A stretch of DNA of 64,000 nt, taken from assembly GCA_028824685.1 (NCBI GenBank), contig JAPPCZ010000086.1, positions 62,001 through 126,000 on the forward strand, read 5' to 3'. This document shows positions 26,306 through 34,144 of the stretch, piece by piece. The stretch comes from Candidatus Poribacteria bacterium. Its GTDB lineage: Bacteria; Poribacteria; WGA-4E; WGA-3G. The notes under the pieces are model-generated. The model saw only the letters and a list, made by a program, of their open reading frames with translations, ran no database searches and was not told where the DNA came from. The translations under genes were made by a program, and so were the position numbers. Positions within the stretch are counted from its first letter, which is position 1, and each line of letters begins with the position of its first letter.

Positions 26306-26406
26306 AGCAGATTTGCGAAAAATGTCAAGTAAATATTAAAAAGATTTGGTGCGGGAACGGACACAAAAAGTTCGGGAATATGGTTACATCAACGAAGTAC
26401 AATAAA

Positions 26407-26436
26407 CAGGCAGGTAACGCATTGGTTACCTGCCTG
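26407..26436 (-). terminator. Terminator of cassette A
   Basis: A perfect 12-bp stem (CAGGCAGGTAAC with GTTACCTGCCTG) around GCATTG, 27 nt after the stop of the exported protein gene on the minus strand, followed there by TTTATTGT. An almost identical copy ends cassette B. Confidence 0.75.
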
Positions 26437-26462
26437 TGGTCTATTCCAGTGAAACTCGGACA

Positions 26463-26939
26463 CTAATCCTCCATCACCATACCATCTTGATTGTATTCGC
26501 CATCACTGGCACCTGTTGTTTCATCCTTGATAAACGCTCTGGCTTTGTAAACAAGGTGATCAGGTTGCACAAATGTATAAGTATTGTTGACTTCAGCAAA
26601 TTCACGACAACCACCTTCATACGTACTCATATTATCATCATCCATTTCAACACCAAAGACCCACCACGGGGCATTGTCTGCTTCCTCTATTTTCGCATGG
26701 AGATTGTAATATCCATTACGATCCCAATGCGCCGCAGCGATACAGTGGACGTGGACGCTTGTGGAGCCGTTATTGAAAAAACCGGGTGGATCCCAATTTT
26801 TAAAACCATGTGTAGATGCATAAACACTTCCTGTCAATTCGTTGTTAGCGGGCCAATCATCAGTGTGTCCGTAGTATACAACAATTGCAGCCAATGTAAA
26901 TATAATAAAAAACGCGAGTCCAAAAAATTTCTTTAACAT
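26463..26939 (-). CDS. Cassette A exported protein, unknown function
   Basis: A 158-residue exported protein; residues 1-22 form a signal or anchor (FFGLAFFIIFTLAAIVVYY). Its core, TGSVYASTHGF ... VHVHCIAAAHWDRNGYYNLHAKIEEAD, aligns with TGDVYTDVHGR ... LHIHGIVYA ... GNYTLALTVREAN in the longer cassette B protein at 28142-28945, so the two are diverged paralogues. I do not recognise a named domain. AGGAG precedes the ATG. It follows the membrane-anchored gene by 15 bp, so the two form an operon. Confidence 0.72.
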   Translation of the reverse strand: MLKKFFGLAFFIIFTLAAIVVYYGHTDDWPANNELTGSVYASTHGFKNWDPPGFFNNGSTSVHVHCIAAAHWDRNGYYNLHAKIEEADNAPWWVFGVEMDDDNMSTYEGGCREFAEVNNTYTFVQPDHLVYKARAFIKDETTGASDGEYNQDGMVMED

Positions 26940-26954
26940 AAGTTTACTCCTTTT

Positions 26955-27704
26955 TTAAGGTAGATCAAGATATTGATATGGATCAATACCTGAAGAATCT
27001 AAATCTAAAATACGTAAGTGTGATGGTGGGTTTAGAAGGTCTGTTTCGGTATAGAAAACTTGTGGACCTGATTTGGTCCGTGCAGGATATCGGACCATTT
27101 TCCCATCCGGCCCCTCATATTCAGCAAAACGCACATAGACCGTATCATGGTAGTGAGGATAAATTTTTCCATTATAGGTGCTACCACCTCGGAAGTTTTT
27201 ATCTCCATCTGTCCATAACTGTACAAGTACTCGAGATAAGAGTTCAGATTGGGGGCGTAACGCTTCTGGCAAATAAGGTTGATCCCTCTGCCACGATACG
27301 GTAGTAGGATAATCCTCTGGCACCTTTGGATAGGGCCCGAAGCCATGCGGTGACACGCGCACTTCCTGAGTACTATCCTTTGCCTGCGCTTGTTCTGTCA
27401 GGTTGGTAGAGGTATGACCGGAGGGAGTGTCTTCTACCTCACCGTCGGTTGTTAGGTTTATAGGTTTGTCTGTGGTTAGCGTTGTGCGTTCCACAGAACC
27501 ATCGGCAGCTTGCTCTGCTTCGCTATCTGTATCTGAAATCTTCTTGGCTATTTGCGATTGGCGTAGCAGTTTTTCTGCATCGGCGGCTGCTTTTTTGTGT
27601 GGTGCGATATCGTGCTGATACCACAACACACACGCAACAGATAGCACTATCAAGAAGCCAATGCCACCGAGAACCCATTTGTTCGTCAGAAAATCACGAT
27701 ACAT
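26955..27704 (-). CDS. Cassette A membrane-anchored protein, unknown function
   Basis: A 249-residue protein: a short cytoplasmic start (MYRDFLTNKW), one membrane helix (VLGGIGFLIVLSVACVLWY), a polar Thr/Glu/Ala-rich linker to about residue 115, then a conserved domain starting RVSPHGFGPYPKVPEDYP and ending SSGIDPYQYLDLP. The N-terminal half is nearly identical to its duplicate at 28957-29700. The C-terminal domain has diverged more. The family is not recognised. ATG at 27704 is chosen because AGGAG precedes it and because the duplicate has the same context. Confidence 0.78.
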   Translation of the reverse strand: MYRDFLTNKWVLGGIGFLIVLSVACVLWYQHDIAPHKKAAADAEKLLRQSQIAKKISDTDSEAEQAADGSVERTTLTTDKPINLTTDGEVEDTPSGHTSTNLTEQAQAKDSTQEVRVSPHGFGPYPKVPEDYPTTVSWQRDQPYLPEALRPQSELLSRVLVQLWTDGDKNFRGGSTYNGKIYPHYHDTVYVRFAEYEGPDGKMVRYPARTKSGPQVFYTETDLLNPPSHLRILDLDSSGIDPYQYLDLP

Positions 27705-27826
27705 TTTATACTCCTTTTGTTCATGTTTTCCCACGCCCATGTGCGTAGGATATTCGTTAGAAACATATGAGCAATTTCCGTGCCAATTCAAGAATCCCAC
27801 CGTTAAAGCATTTTACCGTTTCTTTT

Positions 27827-27883
27827 ACTACGCAAAATTTGCGTAGTGCGAAAATTTTGCGTAGTAAATCAGGCAAATTTTGC
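27827..27883. promoter_or_regulatory. Palindrome cluster upstream of cassette A
   Basis: A perfect inverted repeat with arms ACTACGCAAA and TTTGCGTAGT around a single A (27827-27847) is followed by two related sites with cores GCGAAAATTTTGC (27848-27860) and GCAAATTTTGC (27873-27883). The cluster lies 123-179 bp before the start codon. A matching cluster lies at the same distance before cassette B. This has the look of a multi-site operator; the protein that binds it is unknown. Confidence 0.55.
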
Positions 27884-28028
27884 ATACCTTCAGAAAATAT
27901 TAGTGCGAAATTGGTAAATAATACCATTTCTAATTGATTTTTTCATTAATACATGAGCCAAAGATTTAGTGCGGGAGTAGACATAAAAAGTTTGGGAATA
28001 TGGTTACATCAACGAAGTAGAATAAAAT

Positions 28029-28056
28029 AGGCAGGTAACGCATTGGTTACCTGCCT
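28029..28056 (-). terminator. Terminator of cassette B
   Basis: An 11-bp perfect stem (AGGCAGGTAAC with GTTACCTGCCT) around GCATTG, followed on the minus strand by ATTTTATT. It is a copy of the cassette A terminator; the ~60 bp of flanking sequence on the side away from the cassette is also shared. Confidence 0.75.
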
Positions 28057-28079
28057 GTGTTGTAAGAGATAATTTTTTG

Positions 28080-28145
28080 TTAATGTGAACTTGCATTAGG
28101 GCAATTGGAATTGCCATCTGTGCAGTCGCTACAATTCGGTGTCAT
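28080..28145 (-). CDS. Possible 21-residue cysteine-rich peptide
   Basis: A short reading frame begins at an ATG that overlaps the TGA of the upstream gene (ATGA), encoding MTPNCSDCTDGNSNCPNASSH. It has three cysteines and an extracytoplasmic-looking composition. It could be a coupled small gene or a former C-terminal end of the upstream exported protein put out of frame. There is no equivalent in cassette A. The evidence is the overlap and composition only. Confidence 0.3.
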   Translation of the reverse strand: MTPNCSDCTDGNSNCPNASSH

Positions 28146-28945
28146 TCCACAGTCACGGTATAGGTTTCCTCATAACTTGACATATCTGAATATCGGTAAA
28201 TGACCGCTGTTATCAGAAAATCTCCGGTATGCATGGCTCCGCTTGGAAACGTGTAGGAAAGACTCGCTTCCGTTGACGTTCCATCACCGTAGTCATATTG
28301 TTGATATGTGCCGTAGGTGCTTGTCTCCCCGGGAGCCTTCACATACCAATCTATACTATAGTAAGCGGAATCTGTGGTAAGATTCAGTGTGACACTGTCG
28401 CCAGGTTGAGGTGTCTGATCTGAATTAGCAAGGGAAATACCGGGGGTTGGGACTACATAACCCTGAGCCTCTTCCCACTCATCATTTTCATCAAAGACGT
28501 CCTCCTTTTTCTCATCGTAATCTCTATAAAGGACAGTACTACCGTCGCTTTGCTTGAGTTCAACAGTAGCACCTGCTGTCCACGCTAAATCTGGCAGACG
28601 CGCAGCTGCCGGTAAATCGAAGGTAATGTGATCTTCTTCACGAAGATTTCCTTGAAAACCACCTTGGAGAAGAACATCGGATTTGAAATTATCACGCCCC
28701 CAATTATTACCGTTTGCTTCCCTTACTGTGAGTGCAAGTGTATAATTCCCGGCAGCATCTGAATTTAACGCTGGATTATCACTTGCATAAACGATACCGT
28801 GAATATGGAGCTCATTGAAAGCTCTCCCGTGTACATCTGTGTACACATCCCCTGTCGGATTTAATTGTTCAGTTTCACCACGACACACAACAATCACCAT
28901 TAAAGTCAATACGAGTCCGAATGTAAAACAAAATCTATTAAGCAT
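28142..28945 (-). CDS. Cassette B exported protein with Ig-like domain
   Basis: A 267-residue secreted protein with a signal peptide (FCFTFGLVLTLMVIVVCRG). The N-terminal region (TGDVYTDVHGRAFNELHIHGIVYA) is paralogous to the cassette A exported protein. From about residue 165 it continues with an extra beta-sandwich, Ig- or PKD-like domain (PQPGDSVTLNLTTDSAYYSIDWYV ... LITAVIYRYSDMSSYEETYTVTVE) absent from the shorter paralogue. It follows the membrane-anchored gene by 11 bp with GAGGAG before its ATG. Function unknown; surface or periplasmic location is inferred from the signal. Confidence 0.75.
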   Translation of the reverse strand: MLNRFCFTFGLVLTLMVIVVCRGETEQLNPTGDVYTDVHGRAFNELHIHGIVYASDNPALNSDAAGNYTLALTVREANGNNWGRDNFKSDVLLQGGFQGNLREEDHITFDLPAAARLPDLAWTAGATVELKQSDGSTVLYRDYDEKKEDVFDENDEWEEAQGYVVPTPGISLANSDQTPQPGDSVTLNLTTDSAYYSIDWYVKAPGETSTYGTYQQYDYGDGTSTEASLSYTFPSGAMHTGDFLITAVIYRYSDMSSYEETYTVTVE

Positions 28946-28956
28946 TATTTATCTCC

Positions 28957-29700
28957 TCATTTTTTATCTAAATTTAGGTATTGATACGGATCAATACCTG
29001 AAGATTCTAAATCTAAAACGCGTAGACCCGGTGGCGGGTTATAGAGATCAGCCCGCGTAAACTTAACATGAGTCCCTGATTTTATATGACCGATACGTCT
29101 CACTATTTTCCCGTTTGCGTCTCTATGTTCATCCCAATTGACATAGACAGCATCATTGTAGTGAGGATAGATTTTCCCTCTGTGAGTGCTACCGCCGTAG
29201 AAGTTTTTTTCGCCTTCTGTCCATAGCTTTACAAAAACTCTACTCAGGAGTTCGTGTGTTCTATCCGGGTTATCGGGATTCCTTTCCCATTCTACAGTGA
29301 GTGGATAATCTTCGGGCACCTTTGGGTAAGGCCCGAAGCCATGCGGTGACACGCGCACTTCCTGAGTACTATCCTTTGCCTGCACTTGTTCTGTCAGGTT
29401 GGTAGAGGTTTCACCGGAGGGAGTGTCTTCTATCTCACCGTCGGTTGTTAGGTTTATAGGTTTTTCTGTGGTTAGCGTTGTGCGTTCCACAGAACCATCG
29501 GCTGCCTGCTCTGTTTCGCTATCTGTATCTGAAATCTTTTTGGCTATTTGCGATTGGCGTAGCAGTTTTTCTGCATCATCTGCTGCTTTTCTGTGTGGTG
29601 CGATATCGTGCTGATACCACCACACACACGCAACAGATAGCACTATCAAGAAGCCAACGCCACCGAGAACCCATTTGTTCGTCAGAAAATCACGATACAT
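28957..29700 (-). CDS. Cassette B membrane-anchored protein, unknown function
   Basis: A 247-residue paralogue of the protein at 26955-27704, with the same layout: MYRDFLTNKW, one membrane helix, polar linker, then RVSPHGFGPYPKVPEDYP and a C-terminal SSGIDPYQYLNLDKK. DNA identity is very high from the start codon through about the first 370 bp, then falls, so the duplication is recent or the first half has been kept alike by gene conversion. AGGAG precedes the ATG. Its upstream region carries the palindrome cluster at 29829-29880. Confidence 0.78.
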   Translation of the reverse strand: MYRDFLTNKWVLGGVGFLIVLSVACVWWYQHDIAPHRKAADDAEKLLRQSQIAKKISDTDSETEQAADGSVERTTLTTEKPINLTTDGEIEDTPSGETSTNLTEQVQAKDSTQEVRVSPHGFGPYPKVPEDYPLTVEWERNPDNPDRTHELLSRVFVKLWTEGEKNFYGGSTHRGKIYPHYNDAVYVNWDEHRDANGKIVRRIGHIKSGTHVKFTRADLYNPPPGLRVLDLESSGIDPYQYLNLDKK

Positions 29701-29828
29701 TTTATACTCCTTTTGTTCATGTTTTCCCACGCCCGTGTGCCTGGGATATTCGTTAGAAACATATTAGCAATTTCTGTGCCAAATACAAAACATGCACTGT
29801 TAAGGGATTTTATGAATTTCTTAATAGT

Positions 29829-29880
29829 GCAAAATTTGCATGGTATGCAAAATCTGCACGGTAAATTGTGCAAAATTTGC
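29829..29880. promoter_or_regulatory. Palindrome cluster upstream of cassette B
   Basis: Three sites with cores GCAAAATTTGC (29829-29839), GCAAAATCTGC (29847-29857) and GCAAAATTTGC (29870-29880). They lie 129-180 bp before the cassette B start codon, the same place as the cluster before cassette A. The rest of this 384-bp gap shows nothing else that I can assign. Confidence 0.55.
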
Positions 29881-30084
29881 GTAGTTTGAGGCAATTTCTG
29901 CAGAATTTGGTGAGTGCGTTGGTCTTGGAATGTCAACTTTGGTATTGACACAAACATCAGGCGATGCTAAAAGAGAGAATTATTATTTTCTTCGCAAGTT
30001 TTGCTGGACAGAAGGAAATAGGCGAGGTGAAAAACCTCACCTGGAAAGAGAAGTTGGAAGGATGTATCGGAAAAGCGGGTAAGT

Positions 30085-33000
30085 CTACCGATTTGGTCGC
30101 TGGAAGCGGTACACACCGTTTTGCTTTGTGCCGATGTAAAACGTATTGCCATCAACGGCTAAGGAGGTTGCCATGTGTGGCATTTCTGGGATAACCTGTT
30201 TCCATGTGTTTGTCTGCTTATCTGCTTGATAGATACCGCTATCACATACACCGTAAGCAGTTTCGCCATCGACTGCAATATAGTCTATCAAAATTATATT
30301 TCCATCAACATCGGTGAGGTCGTGCCATGTTTCGCCATCGTGTGAACTCATAACCCCAACTTCTGTCAAGATGTAAACTGTTGAACCTGCAAACTGTATC
30401 TCCCTGAAATATCCAGGAAATGCAAGGTTGGCAGTAATGTCGCGCCAAGTGTCTCCGTTGTCTTGTGACAAGAAGAGTTCTCCGTGCCGTTTACCGGCAT
30501 AGACGGTGTTCCCAGATGCAGCAAGCGCGAATCCTTTTTCACCACTGGCTAAGATACCGTCGTGATCTTCCAAATCCAAACCTGTGTCGTGCCACGCCGT
30601 TTCACCGAACCGCCATCTAAAAAGTTTATGCCTATATACCATGAAGACGGTATCGTCAGCGACTGTAAACGTGCCATTTGTCCTCTGTTCGCCAGCGATC
30701 TTATCTTGTGTGGCAGTAGCAAACCGCTGCTCTATCGCTTTCACCAGATCAGGATTGTTCCCTACCGTCACAATATTATCCCCCGATGCTGTCTTACGCA
30801 TTTTCATCCGTTCCGTTCTAAACTTTTTCATCTCTTTTTCAATGTCAACGTTAGGATTGTTTTTTATTAGCTCCTCAAACTTTTTCTCCCATTCAGCCTT
30901 AGACTGTTCTGCTGCTTTTTCAGATTCGATCTTTAACTTTTTATCCAATTCCGTGTGTAAGGTGTCTATTGCAAAATCTGGTACACCTTCAACGGGTAGG
31001 AACACATCACCGTCATCAGAAAGACGAAAGAGCGTGACACCATCAGGTTGGCTATTGCTTGCATAAAGCAGACCATTGGCTGCTGCAACTTTCATTTGCG
31101 TTCTTCTAACAAAAGGCAAAGGTGAAGCTTTTTCGTCAGTACTTATTAGGTCAACATATTCCCACGACTCCCCACCATCTGCGGATTTGAGCAGTTCAGT
31201 AGGTGTTTGCGCGAATAGTACGTTTTTGCCCTTAATCAAATTTCGAACATGAGAATTCACTATTCCGGTCGTAAATGGATGCCACGTGACGCCGCCATCT
31301 GTGGATCGACTTATTCCGCTAAGGCCGGGGCGGTATAAATTGTTTTCGTCTAACGCGATAGTAGGAGACACGCCAATCATCCTAAGGTCATCTTCAGGAG
31401 CCGTCCATGTTTTGCCACCATCTTTAGAGCGTAGACCGTGACCAGACAATATCAATGTGTCTCCGACTGTAACAACCTCAACAGTGCCGATTGAATGTCT
31501 GTGGGCCTTCGGCGTAATATCGGTCCATGAATCGCCAAGGTCAGTGGAAGAGAATACTCCTCCGCGAGGGGGTCCTATCTCCATAGGTCCCCGCCCGGCC
31601 ATAGGGATCGGATGTCCAACGATTGTGCCTGCATAAAGCCTATCTTCTGCGGCTGCCAACGATTTGATACCTTGTGATGTCGGCACTTGCAATTTTTCCC
31701 AGTCATCGGTAAAACGGAAAATCCCTTTACTTGTTCCAATAAACAATGTGTTGTCAATGGCAAGTGCGTCCCAAATGCGCAAAGCCATGTTACTAAAAGC
31801 GAGTACATCTAAAGGGAGGGAACTGGGAGGAAAATTGGGATTGTCTGCAGCATCACGATTAGGACGGGACTTGAGATTGACCGCCTCCGGGATATCGTCA
31901 CCTTGTAAGGCACGCAAGGAATCTCCTATAAGTTCCCACGCATGACCGACATCCTCAAAACGAAGACGAAAGACATCTGTTCTAAGGACGAGGTACATCG
32001 CCGTATCCGTGGCAACCAATGCAACGGCAGTGCCGTCGGGGCGCCTGCCGAGGTTATCCCATGTCTTACCCTCATCAATTGAGGCTAAGATTTCATTGGA
32101 AGTAAGGAGGTAAAGGGTGTCATCGCGTTCCGCCATCACTCCATCAAATATCTGATTCGGACTGCTGGAACTAACAAGTGTCCACATATCTGCTTTCTCT
32201 GTGAGTTTATAAAACTCAGTTCTTGTAATAGCGTAGAGGGTTTGGTCAGACGTAAGAAAGAGTTTTACGCCTGAACCACCAATACCTGCCGGTCCTTTTG
32301 TCTGAATCCATTCAGATTTTGCTGCAGGAAGGTCGGTCTCTTCTGCTTTCGCAGCTGCGAAAAGCAGTGATTCCGCTTGGAATCCAGTTTCTCTGTTTTT
32401 TCCAAGTGCGTCAATTTTTCCGAATCGTGTCAGCGGGTCGGATTTGCGTTCTAATTCACGGACAATAGGCGTGTCAACCAATTCTATTTTTACCTCTGAT
32501 GCCGCTGCCAAACTGTAGGGCTTCTGGAAACGCGATAAAGTACGAGGTCCCATTCCCACCATCAGCATCACCAAAAATACCGATGCGAATGAGAGTCCCC
32601 ACGGCATCCAGGGCTTGCTGACGGAAGGAGATGCAGGTTTAATACGTGCGATTTCACGCATGATTTCGTCGGTAAGAGTTGGCGATAATTGGAAGGCATC
32701 CGAGGCATCGTGGAGTAGGTGTTCTTGTTTCTCCAGTCGTTTGCGGGCACGGTGGAGTCGACTCTTAATGGTGTTTGGTGATACACCCAAGAATTGACTG
32801 ATTTCTTCACAAGACATTTCTGCCAAATAGTGCATCGTTACGACGGTGCGTTCGCTCTCAGGAAGTTTCTGGAGAAGACGTTTGACGGTTTCGCGCTGGT
32901 ATTGGATTGATACTGTTTTTTCGCGTTCTACTTCATAACGTGTATAGCACAATTCCTCAAGCTCCGCTGTGGGCATAGCGTCCAGAGATTCAGTTGGTTG

Positions 33001-33267
33001 CTGCTTTTTTCGTCGCCATGCGATACAGTGCCGCGAGGCAATTACATACAACCACCCTGGAAAATGTTGAGGCGGTTTCAAGGTAGATAACTTTTTGTAT
33101 ACTTTTAGGAAGATGTCTTGTGTAATCTCTTCCGCAATGTGAAAATCACCAATCTTTCGCCATACAAGGGAATGTACCCGTTTCTGATATTTGTTTACGA
33201 GTTCGGTAAACGCTTTCTGGTCACCATCTAAAGTGCGCTGGATCAGTACAAAGTCGTTGGTCTTCAT
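30085..33267 (-). CDS. ECF sigma factor fused to membrane segment and beta-propeller
   Basis: A 1060-residue protein. Residues ~10-90 are sigma region 2 (DIFLKVYKKL, FPGWLYVIASRHCIAWRRKK) and ~120-180 region 4 (LPESERTVVTMHYLAEMSCEEISQFLG, then SPNTIKSRLHRARKRL). A membrane helix follows at ~221-240. The rest is a sialidase/YCF48-like propeller with at least seven Asp-box motifs (SIDEGKTW, SSTDLGDSW, SKDGGKTW, STDGGVTW, SADGGESW, SQDNGDTW, SSHDGETW), interrupted near residues 780-840 by a charged, probably helical insert. The propeller should lie outside the membrane and could sense a ligand controlling the tethered sigma domains. It lies upstream of the duplicated cassettes on the same strand. 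Confidence 0.85.
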   Translation of the reverse strand: MKTNDFVLIQRTLDGDQKAFTELVNKYQKRVHSLVWRKIGDFHIAEEITQDIFLKVYKKLSTLKPPQHFPGWLYVIASRHCIAWRRKKQQPTESLDAMPTAELEELCYTRYEVEREKTVSIQYQRETVKRLLQKLPESERTVVTMHYLAEMSCEEISQFLGVSPNTIKSRLHRARKRLEKQEHLLHDASDAFQLSPTLTDEIMREIARIKPASPSVSKPWMPWGLSFASVFLVMLMVGMGPRTLSRFQKPYSLAAASEVKIELVDTPIVRELERKSDPLTRFGKIDALGKNRETGFQAESLLFAAAKAEETDLPAAKSEWIQTKGPAGIGGSGVKLFLTSDQTLYAITRTEFYKLTEKADMWTLVSSSSPNQIFDGVMAERDDTLYLLTSNEILASIDEGKTWDNLGRRPDGTAVALVATDTAMYLVLRTDVFRLRFEDVGHAWELIGDSLRALQGDDIPEAVNLKSRPNRDAADNPNFPPSSLPLDVLAFSNMALRIWDALAIDNTLFIGTSKGIFRFTDDWEKLQVPTSQGIKSLAAAEDRLYAGTIVGHPIPMAGRGPMEIGPPRGGVFSSTDLGDSWTDITPKAHRHSIGTVEVVTVGDTLILSGHGLRSKDGGKTWTAPEDDLRMIGVSPTIALDENNLYRPGLSGISRSTDGGVTWHPFTTGIVNSHVRNLIKGKNVLFAQTPTELLKSADGGESWEYVDLISTDEKASPLPFVRRTQMKVAAANGLLYASNSQPDGVTLFRLSDDGDVFLPVEGVPDFAIDTLHTELDKKLKIESEKAAEQSKAEWEKKFEELIKNNPNVDIEKEMKKFRTERMKMRKTASGDNIVTVGNNPDLVKAIEQRFATATQDKIAGEQRTNGTFTVADDTVFMVYRHKLFRWRFGETAWHDTGLDLEDHDGILASGEKGFALAASGNTVYAGKRHGELFLSQDNGDTWRDITANLAFPGYFREIQFAGSTVYILTEVGVMSSHDGETWHDLTDVDGNIILIDYIAVDGETAYGVCDSGIYQADKQTNTWKQVIPEMPHMATSLAVDGNTFYIGTKQNGVYRFQRPNR

Positions 33268-33412
33268 GTGTCACCCCAAAATAAGAAATGTCTTTGTAAG
33301 TTAATAACGCGTGCCGTAGATTAAAAGGTTGCATAAAATGGCTTTTTCTATAAAAGCAAGGATATGTAGGGTTTTGATATTACAGTCAAATCTCAATCCC
33401 GATACATTTTCT

Positions 33413-33441
33413 TTGACAGAAACACAAGACGATGGTATGAT
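33413..33441 (+). promoter_or_regulatory. Near-consensus sigma-70-type promoter
   Basis: TTGACA at 33413-33418, a 17-nt spacer, and TATGAT at 33436-33441. It points away from the sigma-factor gene, towards the 3' end of the minus-strand cytochrome gene, where no plus-strand gene exists. The hairpin at 33492-33523 lies about 45 nt past the expected start site. Confidence 0.45.
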
Positions 33442-33491
33442 AAATGGATAAATAGAATAGATGTGAGGGTTAGTCGTTTCGGATAAAAACC

Positions 33492-33523
33492 TGCAGGGCG
33501 TAGGTGTGGTGACCTGCCCTGCA
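33492..33523 (-). terminator. Terminator of the cytochrome-like gene
   Basis: An inverted repeat, TGCAGGGC with GCCCTGCA, with an inner AGGT/ACCT pairing, 22 nt past the minus-strand stop and followed on that strand by GGTTTTTAT. It resembles a Rho-independent terminator. Confidence 0.65.
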
Positions 33524-33544
33524 AATGGGTTTTATAGAAAGGTT

Positions 33545-34057
33545 TTAGTTGTTTTCAGCACCTTCGTTAATCCAATCAATAAAGAGTTGGATCTGTTCTC
33601 CGTTGAGAGGCGCAGCACCGAGCGGCATTTGCGGTGCTTTAGAACCATCAATACGTTTTACAACAAGGCTACCCTTTCCGTCACCAGCGACAAAAGCAAC
33701 ACCGCCGTTTCCGCCTTTTTTGAAAGCATCGTAGTTGGATAGGTCAAGACCTCCAGCACGTGCCGCAGCCGCATGGCAATTTGCTGTAGCACAGCTCTCA
33801 GCGAGTATTGGAGAAATATCATCCTTATAGGAAACCTTTGGTTCTTCAACAACCGGAGGTTCACCAACATCTGGAGGGTCAACAACGGGTTCTGTAGGAT
33901 CAGGTTCTGTCGTTTTATCACCTTCTCCGCTGACCATCTCTGTAACGGGATCACCCTCATCACCACAGCCAGTTATGAAGCCCATGGTAAGTAAAAGGCT
34001 AATGGAAAATATGATAAGTAAAACGGAGTAGAAACGATTTAAATTCAAGTGTATCAA
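33545..34057 (-). CDS. Cytochrome-c-type lipoprotein with TTG start
   Basis: A 170-residue lipoprotein (lipobox GFITGC) with a proline/acid-rich linker and a C-terminal domain of the planctomycete-type cytochrome c kind: DISPILAESCATANCHAAAA gives a CX4CH heme motif, and PQMPLGAAPL offers the axial methionine. TTG at 34057 is the preferred start because AGGAGG lies six bases upstream; a reading from further upstream would translate that ribosome site as Lys-Arg-Arg-Lys. The protein probably transfers electrons in the periplasm. Whether heme attaches to the CX4CH form is not certain. Confidence 0.75.
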   Translation of the reverse strand: MIHLNLNRFYSVLLIIFSISLLLTMGFITGCGDEGDPVTEMVSGEGDKTTEPDPTEPVVDPPDVGEPPVVEEPKVSYKDDISPILAESCATANCHAAAARAGGLDLSNYDAFKKGGNGGVAFVAGDGKGSLVVKRIDGSKAPQMPLGAAPLNGEQIQLFIDWINEGAENN

Positions 34058-34144
34058 GTTTTTCCTCCTTTTTGAGAAAAACACTCTTATGATAAAGTAG
34101 TCTATTTTATGTATAGCATATCACGATAGGGAGAAGATGTCAAC

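Noticed and set aside
26436..26936. Plus-strand frame opposite the cassette A exported protein
   Set aside because: No ribosome site or recognisable domain; the minus-strand gene has a signal peptide, ribosome site and a paralogue.
28142..28144. TGA as a selenocysteine codon in the cassette B exported protein
   Set aside because: Read-through gives no Cys-like motif or conserved domain, and no SECIS-like hairpin directly after the codon was apparent.
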